The position numbers and the translations under genes were made by a program. A DNA stretch of 64,000 bases, from contig JANFOE010000578.1 in the NCBI GenBank assembly GCA_025667525.1, forward strand, positions 1-64,000. Reading direction: 5' to 3'. The stretch comes from Glebionis coronaria. Lineage: Eukaryota; Streptophyta; Magnoliopsida; Asterales; Asteraceae. Position 1 is the first letter of the stretch. Each line of letters starts with the position of its first letter. A model generated the notes under the pieces. It did not search any database, had not been told where the DNA came from, and saw nothing but the letters and a program-made list of their open reading frames with translations. Positions 1 through 11,001 of the stretch are shown here, piece by piece.

Positions 1-1031
1 ATGTATATATATATATATATATATACATGTGTGGCTTGATCTTATCAATTATGATGTCGATTTTGAAAAATATGTTAGAAATTAATAAGTACTTCACGAC
101 AATATGGTACTTTCGTTATTCTGCTTGATTTTGTTATTTTTGAGTATTGATCATTAAGGATTTTTTTATTATTTTTGATGGATTTTACTAGATCAAAAAA
201 CATTGGTTATCATTTTGGACTTCGCTAACCCGCAAGAGTTGATAGAAACTTTTAATTTCAGTTTTTTTCCTTTATGTTGTATGATTCTTGAAAATTATCA
301 TCACATGCTTGGTTGATAATAACATCAAACTAATATATGTTTTTCCATGGTTTCTAACTTTTGAAATTTACATGTAAATAGGCCATCGATTTCTAACACA
401 AGATCAAGGTCACCAAGATCTTGAACAAAAATAAGGAAGACGGTGGTGGCTGCAGCAACATCAATTGCAGTTTCGGATATGAGGTAATTTTTATGTGCAA
501 AAATGTACAGACGGTTAGAGTTAACATACTGGAGGATGGAACAAAACATGGTCTAGGGTATAAAAATCTTTGTTTAAATATATTAACTATTTTATATGAG
601 CTATTTTATTAGACAACTATTAGGGTATCATCTATGTCCATATATCTTTGATGATAGAATAACAATACTATAGAAGATTTATTAACCATTTGTTTGGCAG
701 AGGTGTTCTATATTGTTTAAGTTACAACCAATATTAAGCTGAGTTGTTTTGATGAGGATATAATATTTTCTGTTTTTGTCACAAGGCACCTGTCAATAAC
801 GGAAAGAATCCTCATATCTATTACAGAAAACATCTTGATTAGATGTTTTGGGAATTTTTGACGGTAAGACACTAAACGAAGATGCAGAGATATCACTCTC
901 TCCGAAAGATATAAATATGTTTAAAAGTTGGTGAAATGAGTATGAGTGATGTCAAAATGATTTGGTTTAGTAGGCACTATTACGTTGTCTTTAAAATATT
1001 ATAAAAAGGTTCGTTATGATCTTATTTAGCG
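1..1031. other. AT-rich stretch, no gene recognised
   Basis: The stretch opens with a short (TA)n run (about 4-25). The only open frames are short and lack recognisable domains. It may hold decayed upstream exons of the RRM pseudogene that follows, but I could not align any of it to that family with confidence. Confidence 0.5.
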
Positions 1032-1474
1032 ATGATCTATGGTTTGCAAGTGCATTCTGTGAAAGTTATCTATACCAAGCAAACTTGGCAATCTCAAGGC
1101 TATGGTTCCGTCAAGTTAGTTAATGTTGCGATGTATATTTTGTATATAGTAGTTTGGTGCATAATGTTGACACCTCTTCAGGCTCAACGACTTCATTTGG
1201 CGCTGGTGATGTAATAGATTATACATTGTAGGAGACATTTAGCACTCATTATCCCTCTGATAAGAGTGCCAAGGTCGTAACTGATATGCTTATAGGACAC
1301 ACAAAAGTTTATGATTTTGTGAAATTTGGTCATGAGAGTAAACAAATACGGGCTGTGATTGAAAACAAATGGAAGATTGTGCTCCATCAGACCTTGATGA
1401 TTTCATCATCTGCTAACAAAAGAGTGGTAACTCAACAACATATGGAAGGTATATGTTTCTTTCAGTGGGTTTAA
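1032..1474 (+). pseudogene. RBP45/47-like RNA-binding protein fragment (RRM remnants)
   Basis: Two pieces read like plant RBP45/RBP47 poly(A)/oligouridylate-binding proteins. Around 1032-1130 the frame gives HSVKVIYTKQTWQSQGYG, which matches the RNP1-containing end of an RRM (family pattern SVKVIRNKQTGQSEGYGF). Around 1205-1400 another frame gives ETFSTHYPSDKSAKVVTD, followed by a decayed GYGFVRF-type RNP1 (VYDFVKFGHES) and QIRAV, as in the next RRM. The two pieces are in different frames and an in-frame TAG lies near 1230 where the family has Gln, so this is a relic. The intact proteins are nuclear RNA-binding proteins with three RRMs; only partial pieces remain here. Family assignment is from memory of the motif pattern. 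Confidence 0.6.
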
Positions 1475-2567
<1,093 letters not shown>

Positions 2568-2661
2568 GGGATTCAATAAAAAATGAAATTAAAATGAAAA
2601 GAATAAGAAGTTATTTATAACCACATATTTCAGATAAGAATAAGAAATTTAAAGAGAGATG

Positions 2662-2964
2662 TGTTGGAAATACGTTCTTTACGTATTTAGGAAGGATCGG
2701 TCATTACAACGAGATACATCTAGTATGGGCTCGTGATCTAGTATGTAATAGTATAACCCACAAAACTTACATGTTGGGTGGGCTATATATACCCCCTCCT
2801 AGCATGTTAGGAGGGGTTGAAACACACATTTCACACATCTTCTAATCTAATATTTTCTTATTCTCTCCAACCTCTCTCTACTTTATCTCTTTAGTTCCTC
2901 ATCTATCTCTCTCTCTAGTAATCATCTCCATAGTTAGATAATCCAAGGATTACGATAATCTACA
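2662..2964 (+). repeat. LTR-A: copia-type LTR with adjacent primer-binding site
   Basis: The block begins TGTTGGAAATACG and ends CTACA. It is followed two bases later by TGGTATCAGAGCC (2967-2979), the usual complement of the initiator-Met tRNA 3' end, which fixes the 3' boundary of the LTR. A TATA box (TATATATA, 2784-2791) is followed at once by a perfect 9-bp inverted repeat (2793-2801 and 2808-2816, loop of 6). About 150 bp of internal sequence follows before the larger element at 3130 interrupts it. No matching 3' LTR is visible on the far side of the nest, so this element is truncated. Its first bases resemble LTR-B at 51.2-51.9 kb. Confidence 0.75.
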
Positions 2965-3515
2965 AATGGTATCAGAGCCATGTTTGTAGGTGCATCTGAA
3001 ATGTGTTGTTGTGGTTTATTCTTATTCTTCTCATTTTATTTAATCTTCTTATTAGATCCTAGCTCTCTATATATATATATTTTGTTAAATAAATTTCAAA
3101 CTATTCTATATATAAGTTAAAGATTATAGTGTTAATGCAAGTGATGCCTAAAAACATTATTAGTGTTAACTAATCTTTCTTAGTTTTGATCACAACTAAC
3201 TATACAACACATTTAGTGTAAAACATAAAAACGAATTATTTAACTAACACTATCATCAAGGTAATAATCATATCACTAACCTTTCTTAATCATACTTAGT
3301 GATCATCAAAATGATTATTCTTAAAACTCACTTTTGTTAATATGACAAAAGACTTTTTAATAAACTTTCTTTTTTTAGAAAATGTTTTATTAAAATGGAA
3401 AATGAAAATTTGAAAATAGCATATTCCATATGCCATTAGAATATCCTTTGAAGGCTTCAAATACCTCAGATATTCCTATCCCACTAAAAGACAAAAAACG
3501 GAGCGTACTCTAGGG

Positions 3516-3581
3516 GCGGTACCTTAAGTGGCTAGGCGGTTCCCTAGCGATATGGAACCGCCGGGCTAGATAAGGTACCGC
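3516..3581. promoter_or_regulatory. Nested palindromic cassette 1 (5' LTR)
   Basis: Two inverted repeats, one inside the other. The outer arms GCGGTACCTTA (3516-3526) and TAAGGTACCGC (3571-3581) pair perfectly. The inner arms GCGGTTCC (3536-3543) and GGAACCGC (3554-3561) also pair perfectly. It lies about 40 bp upstream of a TATA-like box, where a promoter-proximal element would sit. Function unknown. Confidence 0.8.
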
Positions 3582-3620
3582 GCCCAGATAGCCGTTATGT
3601 ATCCGTTATACTTTGTCTCC

Positions 3621-3628
3621 TTTAAATA
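3621..3628 (+). promoter_or_regulatory. Putative LTR TATA box
   Basis: TTTAAATA lies in an otherwise ordinary stretch downstream of cassette 1 and is followed by a CT-rich tract, as expected near an LTR transcription start. No start site can be confirmed from sequence. Confidence 0.4.
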
Positions 3629-3869
3629 GTGGGTCAAATCTTATTTTCCAACAAGCCTCTTGGACGTTTTTCTCAGCCCCCTTTCTCTTTTCTATAGCAT
3701 AATGATTAGTAAATGATCACTTAAAGTGTTAAGGATGTTTACATATGATTATCCTCTTGATCCCCTCCTTTACCTTGTCCAATGGGAAGATCACTCACTC
3801 ACTAGTGTTTTGATAAAGATGAATCTATGAGCTAGTCATATTCATCATGATACCCTTTTTGTTTTAGGT

Positions 3870-4390
3870 CAATCCATTGTATTTATGAATACTTGGACTA
3901 GTTGTGTTCATCCAAGTTATTTGTGAATACTTGGATTTGTTGTATGCATCCATTGCATATGTGTTTGCTTGGATTTGTGTTGTGTAAATCCAAGCTACAT
4001 GTGTGTACTTAGATAAGTCTAGTTGAGTTGTAATAGATTTGATTAGTAGTTCTCACTAAACTATAAAGTGATGTGGTTGTGTCTTGTGAGTTCTCACTAA
4101 ACTTGAAAGTGATTAGTAGTTGTGTTGTGTGAAGTTCTCACTTAGCTTCAAAGTGAAGAGTCGTGAAGATTGGTTCTAGCTTTGGATTAGAACTCGACAT
4201 CTAGCCTTGTGTCGTAAAATGGTGAAGTAGGCAACGTCGTGAAGATTGGTTCTACCTTATGATTTGAACTCGACATCTAGCCTTGTGTTGTTAAATTGTG
4301 AAGTAGGCAACGTTGTGTAGATTGGTCCTAGCTAAAGATTAGGTCTCGACATTTATCTTAGTGTCGGAAAATAATGTAAGCGACGATGTA
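3870..4390. repeat. Three successive tandem-repeat families inside the LTR
   Basis: About 3870-4020: repeated TACTTGGA...TTGTGTT...CATCCA units. About 4050-4145: repeats containing TTCTCACTAAACT and AAAGTGAT. About 4150-4390: roughly 82-bp units (three copies) containing GAACTCGACATCTAGCCTTG and GTGAAGTAGGCAACGT. The same arrays occur in the 3' LTR (23333-23850). Confidence 0.75.
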
Positions 4391-4730
4391 AGGTTTTCTC
4401 CGCCGAGAAGGGAGCTTGTGGATATAGTGGAAATCTCGAGTAGGTGTACTCGAGGAGTGGAGTAGAAACGAGGATAGAGCCTCGTTGTCGAACCACTATA
4501 AATCTTGGTGTCTTCCCACTAGGTTGTCTCCTTCCTTACTATTTACTTATTTCATTATCATTACACTTACCTATTATCTTTGCTAGTTCATTTGAATTGA
4601 ACCTAATCATTATGCAACTTAGCTTCAAGCAAAAGATATTTTTGATACAAACCAAATTGAAAGTAATTTTAATTTGGTTGCCAATCGAAGAGAAACTATT
4701 CAACCCCCCCCCCTTTCTAGTTTCTACAAT

Positions 4731-4742
4731 TGGTATCAGAGC
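4731..4742 (+). promoter_or_regulatory. Primer-binding site (Met-tRNA type)
   Basis: TGGTATCAGAGC, two bases after the LTR terminus CTACA. This is the standard plant LTR-element primer site. Confidence 0.85.
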
Positions 4743-5885
4743 GATGGTCACTCAAGATCTTTGAAGTATATTGTACTTTGAAACTTGGATCGATCCATTG
4801 TCTCCTCAAATTAGAAGGTCAAGTTGTACTAAAGTTTCTCTTTGGTCAAAACTATTTTGTTTTTGAAAAATAGGTCCTTTAATTGATAATATTGCATCCC
4901 ACTTAAGATTAGTAGCCTTTATGCATTTTAGATATACTATTGAAATGTATCTACTAGTTTTCATCTTGCTTTGTGTAGGTACTCATGAAGATCAATCACT
5001 TAATTGATTGTGGATTGAGTTACTTGCACTTGTAGAAGACTCATCTTCATTGATCTTTAACATCTTTGAATGATGATACCAAGATGATTGGGAATGATAC
5101 TAGTCCTTGAAGACTTAGTATTAATCATAGTCATTCTTGGGCATAGCATTTATTCCTTCATGGATTGCTCTTTGTGGCCAAGGTACGCTTTCGTTCTTCC
5201 ACACGCCCTTTGATCATTCTTTTGATCATTACTTAACTATGTGCTTGTTCTTGGCATCCTTGCCTTGACATTTGTTTGTGGTTTGTGATTCTTTTCTTTT
5301 ATCCTCTCAAACCTTCATTGCTTGGATACTTGACTCACTATGGTGATGTAGAGTGAGTTAGTAGTAGCTTAAAGTATCAAGCATGATTTCCATAGTTTGC
5401 ACCCATACGGTTAGTAGGCCCTTTGTGGGAGAGAAAGTGAATTAATACCTTGCTCATATTTTGGTTTAGACTAAGACTATTATTGAAAGTTATCTTAGTC
5501 TATATATGAATAATTGCTTTGTGTTTATTTATTACCAAAGCCGTTTAACGTTTCGCCAGAAAGGCACGTCTTAAACCACTATATATGACACAAGCTCTTC
5601 GTTACCACTATTTGAAGATTGTCATTAACCCCTTGAGCATTGGTCATAGTCTTGATTCACTTCCCTTGACTTCTCTCCACTTTACCGTTTTGCTACGAGT
5701 AGTTGTTTGTCCGTTTCAATTCTTTTCGATCTCGATTTAACTCGTAATCCTTCTTTAAACATATTGCCTAGTGCTTTGATGATCCAATGTTATTCTAAAA
5801 GGTTCATGATATATTTTTAAGTATCTTAGAAAAACTTGGTTTTTAAAATTTGGCGTTTTTCATTGATAAAAACCAGCCTCTGTAG
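4743..5885 (+). other. Leader region of the non-autonomous element, no coding frame
   Basis: No ORF with a recognisable domain. It probably serves as the untranslated leader, where packaging signals would be expected; none can be pinpointed. Confidence 0.4.
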
Positions 5886-5944
5886 GCGGTTCTTTATCTC
5901 TGGCGGCTCAAACCCGCGGTTCCTTATCGATAAGGTACCGCGGG
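5886..5944. promoter_or_regulatory. Palindromic cassette 2 (before ORF A)
   Basis: GCGGTTCTTTA at 5886 is followed by a 32-nt palindrome at 5913-5944 centred on ATCGAT, whose half is CCCGCGGTTCCTTATC; one opposed pair mismatches. About 45 bp further on is CTTTTTAAAACC, then a CT-rich leader. Confidence 0.75.
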
Positions 5945-6136
5945 CAGTAAAGTTTGTCAGAGCGCCAGTTTGATTATTTTATTCTTTTTAAAACCACTAT
6001 CTCTCTCTCCCAAAAACACACAACTGACGTTTTCTTGTCTTCCACCATTGTTGAAGCTTCAAAAACATTCAATCACTCAAATTAATTGATTCCAAGTTGT
6101 GGGTTTCACTCATCCTTCATCTAACATCAATTAATT

Positions 6137-6625
6137 GTAAGTAGTTTCTTTCAATTTCATCTATTTTATTCTAGGGTTCATCCTTTCATAATTGGGGATT
6201 TTTAAAATTGAAATTGAATTAAAACCTTAATAGGAATGTGGGTTGACATGGTTATTTTACTATGATTTCTTAGGTTCATATTCATTAAGATTTCACTAAA
6301 ACCCACTTGTAGAACAAATCCGAACTTTGGCTAAATGATTTTGGTTAAAATATGGATTTGAGATGAACCCATGAACAAGTAGGTAATGACATTGTTAATG
6401 CTTACCTAAAAACCTTGTTTTGAAAAACCAATGTTCTAATCCATTGTTGATCTAACATAGATCACGTGTTCTTGGTTAATGATGGAATAGACACATTGTG
6501 AACATGAGAATGATATGGATTCAATCCTATGTTTGTCAAGAAATTGATATAACACATTCTCATATCTTTTGTTTGTTGATATTAATTTTTCATATGAGTG
6601 ATTGGAAAAATATTCTCTTGTTTAG
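6137..6625 (+). other. Predicted 5' leader intron of ORF A
   Basis: A strong plant donor (GTAAGT at 6137) pairs with a pyrimidine-rich acceptor ending TTGTTTAG at 6625. The interval is AT/T-rich, and the ATG of ORF A lies nine bases after the acceptor. Introns just before the start codon are common in plant genes. This is prediction only. Confidence 0.35.
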
Positions 6626-6634
6626 GTACTTATC

Positions 6635-7701
6635 ATGTCTTCGAGATATCAAAAAGATCATGAACGAACACGAGCATACATGCCCTCTTCACCTTACCCT
6701 CATCTAACTCACTCTCTCAAAAACTCGTCTAAGTCTCTTGAACATCGTTGTTTCCATGAAGGACGCATCGTTCGTTCCAATTACGCAAATGAGTTTATTC
6801 GCTTCATGTTTAAGTCTATTGGGTTTGATTGTCTTCTTGATATTGATGAGCCAATATTTCCTTCGTTTCTTATAGAGTTCTTTAGCTCATTCACATTGAT
6901 AGGCATCAATAATGGTATATCTATACGATTTTCCATTATGGGGAAAATCATTATTTACACTCTTGAAGAATTCAGTGAATTCTTAGAGTGCCATCTAATG
7001 GTTAATGTCGATTCACCGATGCTTGGAGTATTGACTCTTTAGAATCGGCTCCGATTGATGCTCATTATGTGACTGAGCCTCCATCATCTTCAGACATCAT
7101 TCATGTCATTTCTAAACCTCGTGAACATCCTATTCTTGGTAAATTTCAAGGAGTTGTTCGAACTCTCTCTCCTTGGGAATTACTTACTAGTGATCTTAAT
7201 GATTTCATGATTCCTTAGGCCGAAATCATTAGGGAAAATGCAATGTGTCTAGATGGGAATCGAGACTTAGTACCCTCCTGTCTTGTACATATGTTGTATT
7301 GTGTTGCCACTACAACTCCTTACAATCTCGCATTTTTCATAGCTAGAAGAATTAGATTTGTTCTTCTTGAGTCTAAGTCTAGTCTTCCCTTCGGAATGCT
7401 TCTTTCTCGTCTTCTTATAAGAGTTCTTTTTGACTTTCCGTCTTTTCTTTCCTCTCCTTATCACTCTGTTGATCGTGTCATGTCTCCCATTCAAGGTAAC
7501 ATTTCACCCGAGATCAATGCGAACTCGTGTCAAGTCGAAAATACTTCTCAAGAAGAGTCTTCTAGCAACCCTCCTTCCAACTTCATTGAATTCATGTCTT
7601 CTTTAATCTCCATTTTGTCCTCCCATGAAGTTGATTCCGACTATCAATTTTATCTCAATCATCTTCTTCGAGAACGTCTCAGAATTGAATCAAGGAATTA
7701 G
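6635..7701 (+). pseudogene. ORF A of the non-autonomous element: putative plant transposon protein-like
   Basis: The frame opens at ATG 6635. It shifts frame near 7020-7040 and meets an in-frame TAG at about 7217 before reading on to 7701. The N-terminal part has GRIVRSNYANEFIRFM and a hydrophobic stretch ending in YTLEEFSEFLEC. The C-terminal part has VHMLYCVATTTPYNLAFFIA, RRIRFVLLES and LPFGMLLSRLL. That series (a TPYNLAFF-like block then LPYGMLLTRLF-like) recalls the uncharacterised putative plant transposon protein domain found in ORFs of non-autonomous plant LTR elements. It shows no catalytic motif and no zinc knuckle. A structural, gag-like role is possible but unproven. Confidence 0.55.
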
Positions 7702-7977
7702 ATGTTATGCTCATGGTTACTTGCAACACTCATCTAGGATGATTTCTGACTTTCTTTCCTTCATTTGGTTGTGTATTAACTTATGTTTGGATTATTATTT
7801 ATTTGGTTCCTAAATGTTGCTTATGCAATGATGTTTGTGATTTACATAGCTTTGTGCATCTTTGTGATAGTTAGCTTATTAGATTATGATCTGTAGTTAA
7901 CTTTGGCTTGTGAATCTTTTGGTAAAAATTTGGGTTTATAAAAAACTGGGATTGAAATTTTTGAAAGACCTCTGGTC

Positions 7978-8042
7978 GCGGTTCCATATCGACCCGCGGA
8001 TCCTTATCGATAAGGAACCGCCGGTCCTAGATAAGGAACCGC
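7978..8042. promoter_or_regulatory. Nested palindromic cassette 3 (before ORF B)
   Basis: Outer arms GCGGTTCC (7978-7985) and GGAACCGC (8035-8042) enclose a 26-nt palindrome (7996-8021) centred on ATCGAT, with one mismatched pair. This is the same nested plan as cassette 1. Confidence 0.8.
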
Positions 8043-8289
8043 CGCCACTGTGTCCGATAGAATCTTTTGCTTTACACTGTTTTCTTAAATCTGTGTAAAA
8101 TTTGCATGATTTTTTGCAAAAACCTACACATTTCCTAAACTAGGTTACCTAAATTCATTATTCACCTAAAATGATTTTAACCCATTACTAGTTTGGATCA
8201 TCCCCTCACCCATTTAAACCCACCTTGTTAGTCATGTTCTTCACACATCAAAACATCCTTCCCTAACCCTTAAACCACCCTTGTCAACC

Positions 8290-8972
8290 ATGATTTCTAC
8301 AAAAACCTCAAACACCCCAAGGAAAACACTTAAGATTAGGATTAAGGTACCCAAGCCTAACTCCTCACCCTTTCACACACCCAAAAATGAGATGGTTCCA
8401 ATCCTCATTTCCTCATCACCTTCACCACCCCTTGCACCATGCAAGACAACATCCACCCATGGTACTAACCATTCTGTTGGTTCTACCTCCTCTTCATTCA
8501 ACTCTAGAATGAATGAGCTCTCTTCACCCTTCACTCCAAGTGCACCCTTGGATGTGACCACACAACCCCAACCAATCCAAAGCATTCCTTTTGTGAATGA
8601 CTTTGATGACACCTTGGTGACTTCACCATTTACCCTCCAAATTCACCCATTTCACCAATCTTGGAGAACATACATCCACACTCACCCATTTCCCCTTTAG
8701 GGAACATGCCTCCACTCTCACCCACATCACCCTTGGAGAACATGCCTCCTCCACCTCCACCCAACTCAAACATTCCAATTTTGGGTGTCCCACTTTCTCT
8801 CCTTTTGGGTGATCCATACTATGGGTTTCAAGAAACACATGGTCCTAGTTGTCCATGTTGTCTTTACAACCATTACATCATCCATAACCTTAGGATGGAA
8901 ATGTTTGGACTACATAGGAGGTTGCAAGAGTTCTTGCTTGCCTTGTTCTCCATGCCTCATCCTAGGAGATGA
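8290..8972 (+). pseudogene. ORF B of the non-autonomous element: Pro/Ser-rich protein with HGxSCxCC C-terminus
   Basis: ATG at 8290 opens a Ser/Thr/Pro-rich frame with an early basic patch (RKTLKIRIKVPKP) that stops at 8700. The next frame continues from about 8661 to 8972 with Pro-rich repeats (PLGNMPPLSPTSPLENMPPP) and ends with ETHGPSCPCC followed by a Leu-rich tail. The simplest reading is one protein of about 225 residues with a frameshift near 8650-8700. The tail matches ORF C (HGSSCACC plus a Leu-rich tail), so the two are probably ancient duplicates. I do not recognise a known family; the close cysteines suggest metal binding, as inference only. Confidence 0.5.
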
Positions 8973-9418
8973 ATGATGAGTTTTCTTAATAAGTGTTTTC
9001 AACAAAACCAAGCCAAAGAAGACTACTCATCTAGATTTAATGTTAAGCTAGCTTTGTATTAGTTAGTTTTCTCATTTGTCATTGTATTTGCTTCCCTCAT
9101 GAGTGTTTCATGAAGTTGTTCTATGGATTTAGCTTTATGTGTTCCTATTCTTATGTGCACATTAATCAACTTTAATTTGAAATTAAAATTGAACCTAAAT
9201 CTATCACAACCTCTAAAAACTTGACTAAAATTGGTTCAAAATGATATCTAAATTATTTTGTCACCCTTTGTCAAGACATTCTTTGTGAATGTGTTGCTTT
9301 ATGCAACCCTATCATAATTTGGTGCTAATAGAGGTAAAATTCCAAGATTTGCAACTTTTTGAAAAAGTCTTAGTTTTTCCCAAAACCCTGGAAAAACATG
9401 GTTTCATGTCCACTGGAC

Positions 9419-9484
9419 GCGGCTCACTAAAAGTCGCGCGGTTCCTTATGTGATAAGGAACCGCCGGTCCCTTTAAGGTACCGC
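9419..9484. promoter_or_regulatory. Palindromic cassette 4 (before ORF C)
   Basis: A perfect 12-bp inverted repeat, GCGGTTCCTTAT (9438-9449) and ATAAGGAACCGC (9453-9464), with a 3-nt loop. It is flanked by GCGGCTCA (9419) and GGTACCGC (about 9477), which form a weaker outer pair. TTTTAAAACC follows some 40 bp later. Confidence 0.8.
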
Positions 9485-9639
9485 GGACAGAAATCAATTT
9501 TTGACGATTTTTTGGTCAAAACTTTTAAAACCCTATACCCAGTCAAGATTCCTTGTTTACTCAAATTGACTAAACATTCCTTGACACTTCACATTTTGTA
9601 TTCAAATTCTTACCTTGATTACATTTTACTTATACCCTA

Positions 9640-9805
9640 ACCTTGAGATTTCATTCTCACACCTTCCCAACCTTGAGAATTCATTCTCACACAACCTTGA
9701 GATTTCATTCTCACACCTTTCCAACCTTGAGATTTCATTCTCACACCCTCACAATGCCTAACTCATACTTTCATAACCTTGAAATTTCATCGTCACAACC
9801 TCACT
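9640..9805 (+). repeat. Short tandem repeat overlapping the ORF C start
   Basis: Five units of roughly 24-30 bp built on AACCTTGAGATTTCATTCTCACAC. They read as HSHTFPTLRF-like peptides in the ORF C frame, but most precede its first ATG. Confidence 0.8.
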
Positions 9806-10308
9806 CACCCAAAGCTTCCTCATCCAAGCTTTCAAAGAAACCGAAAATCTCGGTTCGACCTATTTGGGTTAAGAAGAATGAACCATCTTCCTCCAAACCA
9901 CCCAAAAACCCTACCTTCTCTCCAATCAAGTATTCGAATGAGACTTATACCATTAACCCCATCACCGAAGCTAAAGAAAATGTTCCCCCACCACCACAAT
10001 CCTTCAATACCCCTCAACTCAATGATCTTTCAACCTTCCCAAACCTCACAAGGCATTGTGAAAACATTTCCAAACCCATTACCCCTCCACCACCAAACCC
10101 TAGGTTTGATGCCATACCCTCATCAAACGATTTTGTGTTGCATCATGGATCCTCGTGTGCTTGTTGTCGATTTCAACAAATTGAACTTGCTCATGTATAT
10201 GAGAAGTTAAATTTCCTTGAATTCCTCCTCACTCGACCTCCTATCCAAGTTTTCGTCCCGGTGGACAAAACTTCGAATGATGCATCGTCGTCTTATTTTT
10301 CCAACTAA
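9754..10308 (+). CDS. ORF C of the non-autonomous element: basic, Pro-rich protein with HGSSCACC motif
   Basis: An intact 184-codon frame from ATG 9754; an open frame without ATG extends it upstream to 9643 through the tandem repeat. The N-terminal third is Ser/Lys/Pro-rich (SKLSKKPKISVRPIWVKK), the middle is Pro-rich (PPPPQSF, TPPPPNPRFD), and the C-terminus has HHGSSCACC, then a short helical Leu-rich tail (LNFLEFLLTR). Motif order and tail match ORF B upstream, indicating a duplicated gene pair. Its basic, low-complexity character would fit nucleic-acid binding. I cannot name a family. It is the only one of the three ORFs without a visible break. Confidence 0.5.
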   Translation: MPNSYFHNLEISSSQPHSPKASSSKLSKKPKISVRPIWVKKNEPSSSKPPKNPTFSPIKYSNETYTINPITEAKENVPPPPQSFNTPQLNDLSTFPNLTRHCENISKPITPPPPNPRFDAIPSSNDFVLHHGSSCACCRFQQIELAHVYEKLNFLEFLLTRPPIQVFVPVDKTSNDASSSYFSN

Positions 10309-10817
10309 AGGCCTAACTACTCTTAGAGTCTTTATCACTTTAGTTGTTTTAGAGTCTTTTATTTTTTAAGCAATCTTGGAAAATTATCACTATTAGAATA
10401 GCTTATGCTTAGTGGTTTATTTTCCATATTTCTTGCTTTAGATACTCATATTGTGTGTATGACTATCTACTTTGTTGTGTCTTTTCTTTTATGTAACCTT
10501 TGTGTTGTTTGTGTGTTATTTCCTTAGTTCTATTTTGAGTTGATCATGGTTAATTTTTACGATTGCTTATGGGTGATTCCATCAATTCTAAACTTTAATC
10601 CATTGACAAGCTTATCATCTTCATTGGATTGAAGTTTGATTTTGTCAATTACCTTTTTGGACAAACTTAGCAAAATACTTGCTTCTAATTTGAGATTTCT
10701 TCTCTCTCTCCCTCTCAAGTTACTTAGTAGGTAGTGATCATATATACATTGGTGTTTCTTTCCTTTCTACTAACCTTTGTGTAGCATGTCACCTTAGCTC
10801 ATATACTTGGTGCCCCA

Positions 10818-11001
10818 AGCAAGGGGGAGCAACCTCCAAGGGGGAGCTACTAGCAAAGTTCGATGTTCTTCAAAGACTTGTGCTAACCTTTTTGCTACGA
10901 CAAAGGGGGAGAAATGATAGTGATAAACTCGTTAATAATTCGTTATTTTGTGTTTCTATGCAAATGAGTTTATAGTTTGTCGTAATCAAAAAGGGGGAGA
11001 T
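10818..11001 (+). promoter_or_regulatory. Polypurine tract cluster before the 3' LTR
   Basis: Four near-identical purine runs: AAGGGGGAGC (about 10820), AAGGGGGAGCT (about 10838), AAAGGGGGAGAAA (about 10902) and AAAAAGGGGGAGA (10988-11000). The last abuts the LTR start TGTTAATGC and is the likely plus-strand primer. Confidence 0.75.

Larger units (their letters stand above)
3130..4728 (+). repeat. 5' LTR of the non-autonomous element
   Basis: 1,599 bp, matching the split 3' LTR base for base in length. It contains the palindromic cassette (3516-3581), a TATA-like box about 40 bp after it, several families of tandem repeats (3870-4390), and a C-rich run just before the terminal CTACA. Confidence 0.9.

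Noticed and set aside
4444..4764. 106-codon frame at the end of the 5' LTR and its 117-codon copy at 23901-24254
   Set aside because: Entirely within LTR sequence and across the PBS; no domain and broken differently in the two LTRs.
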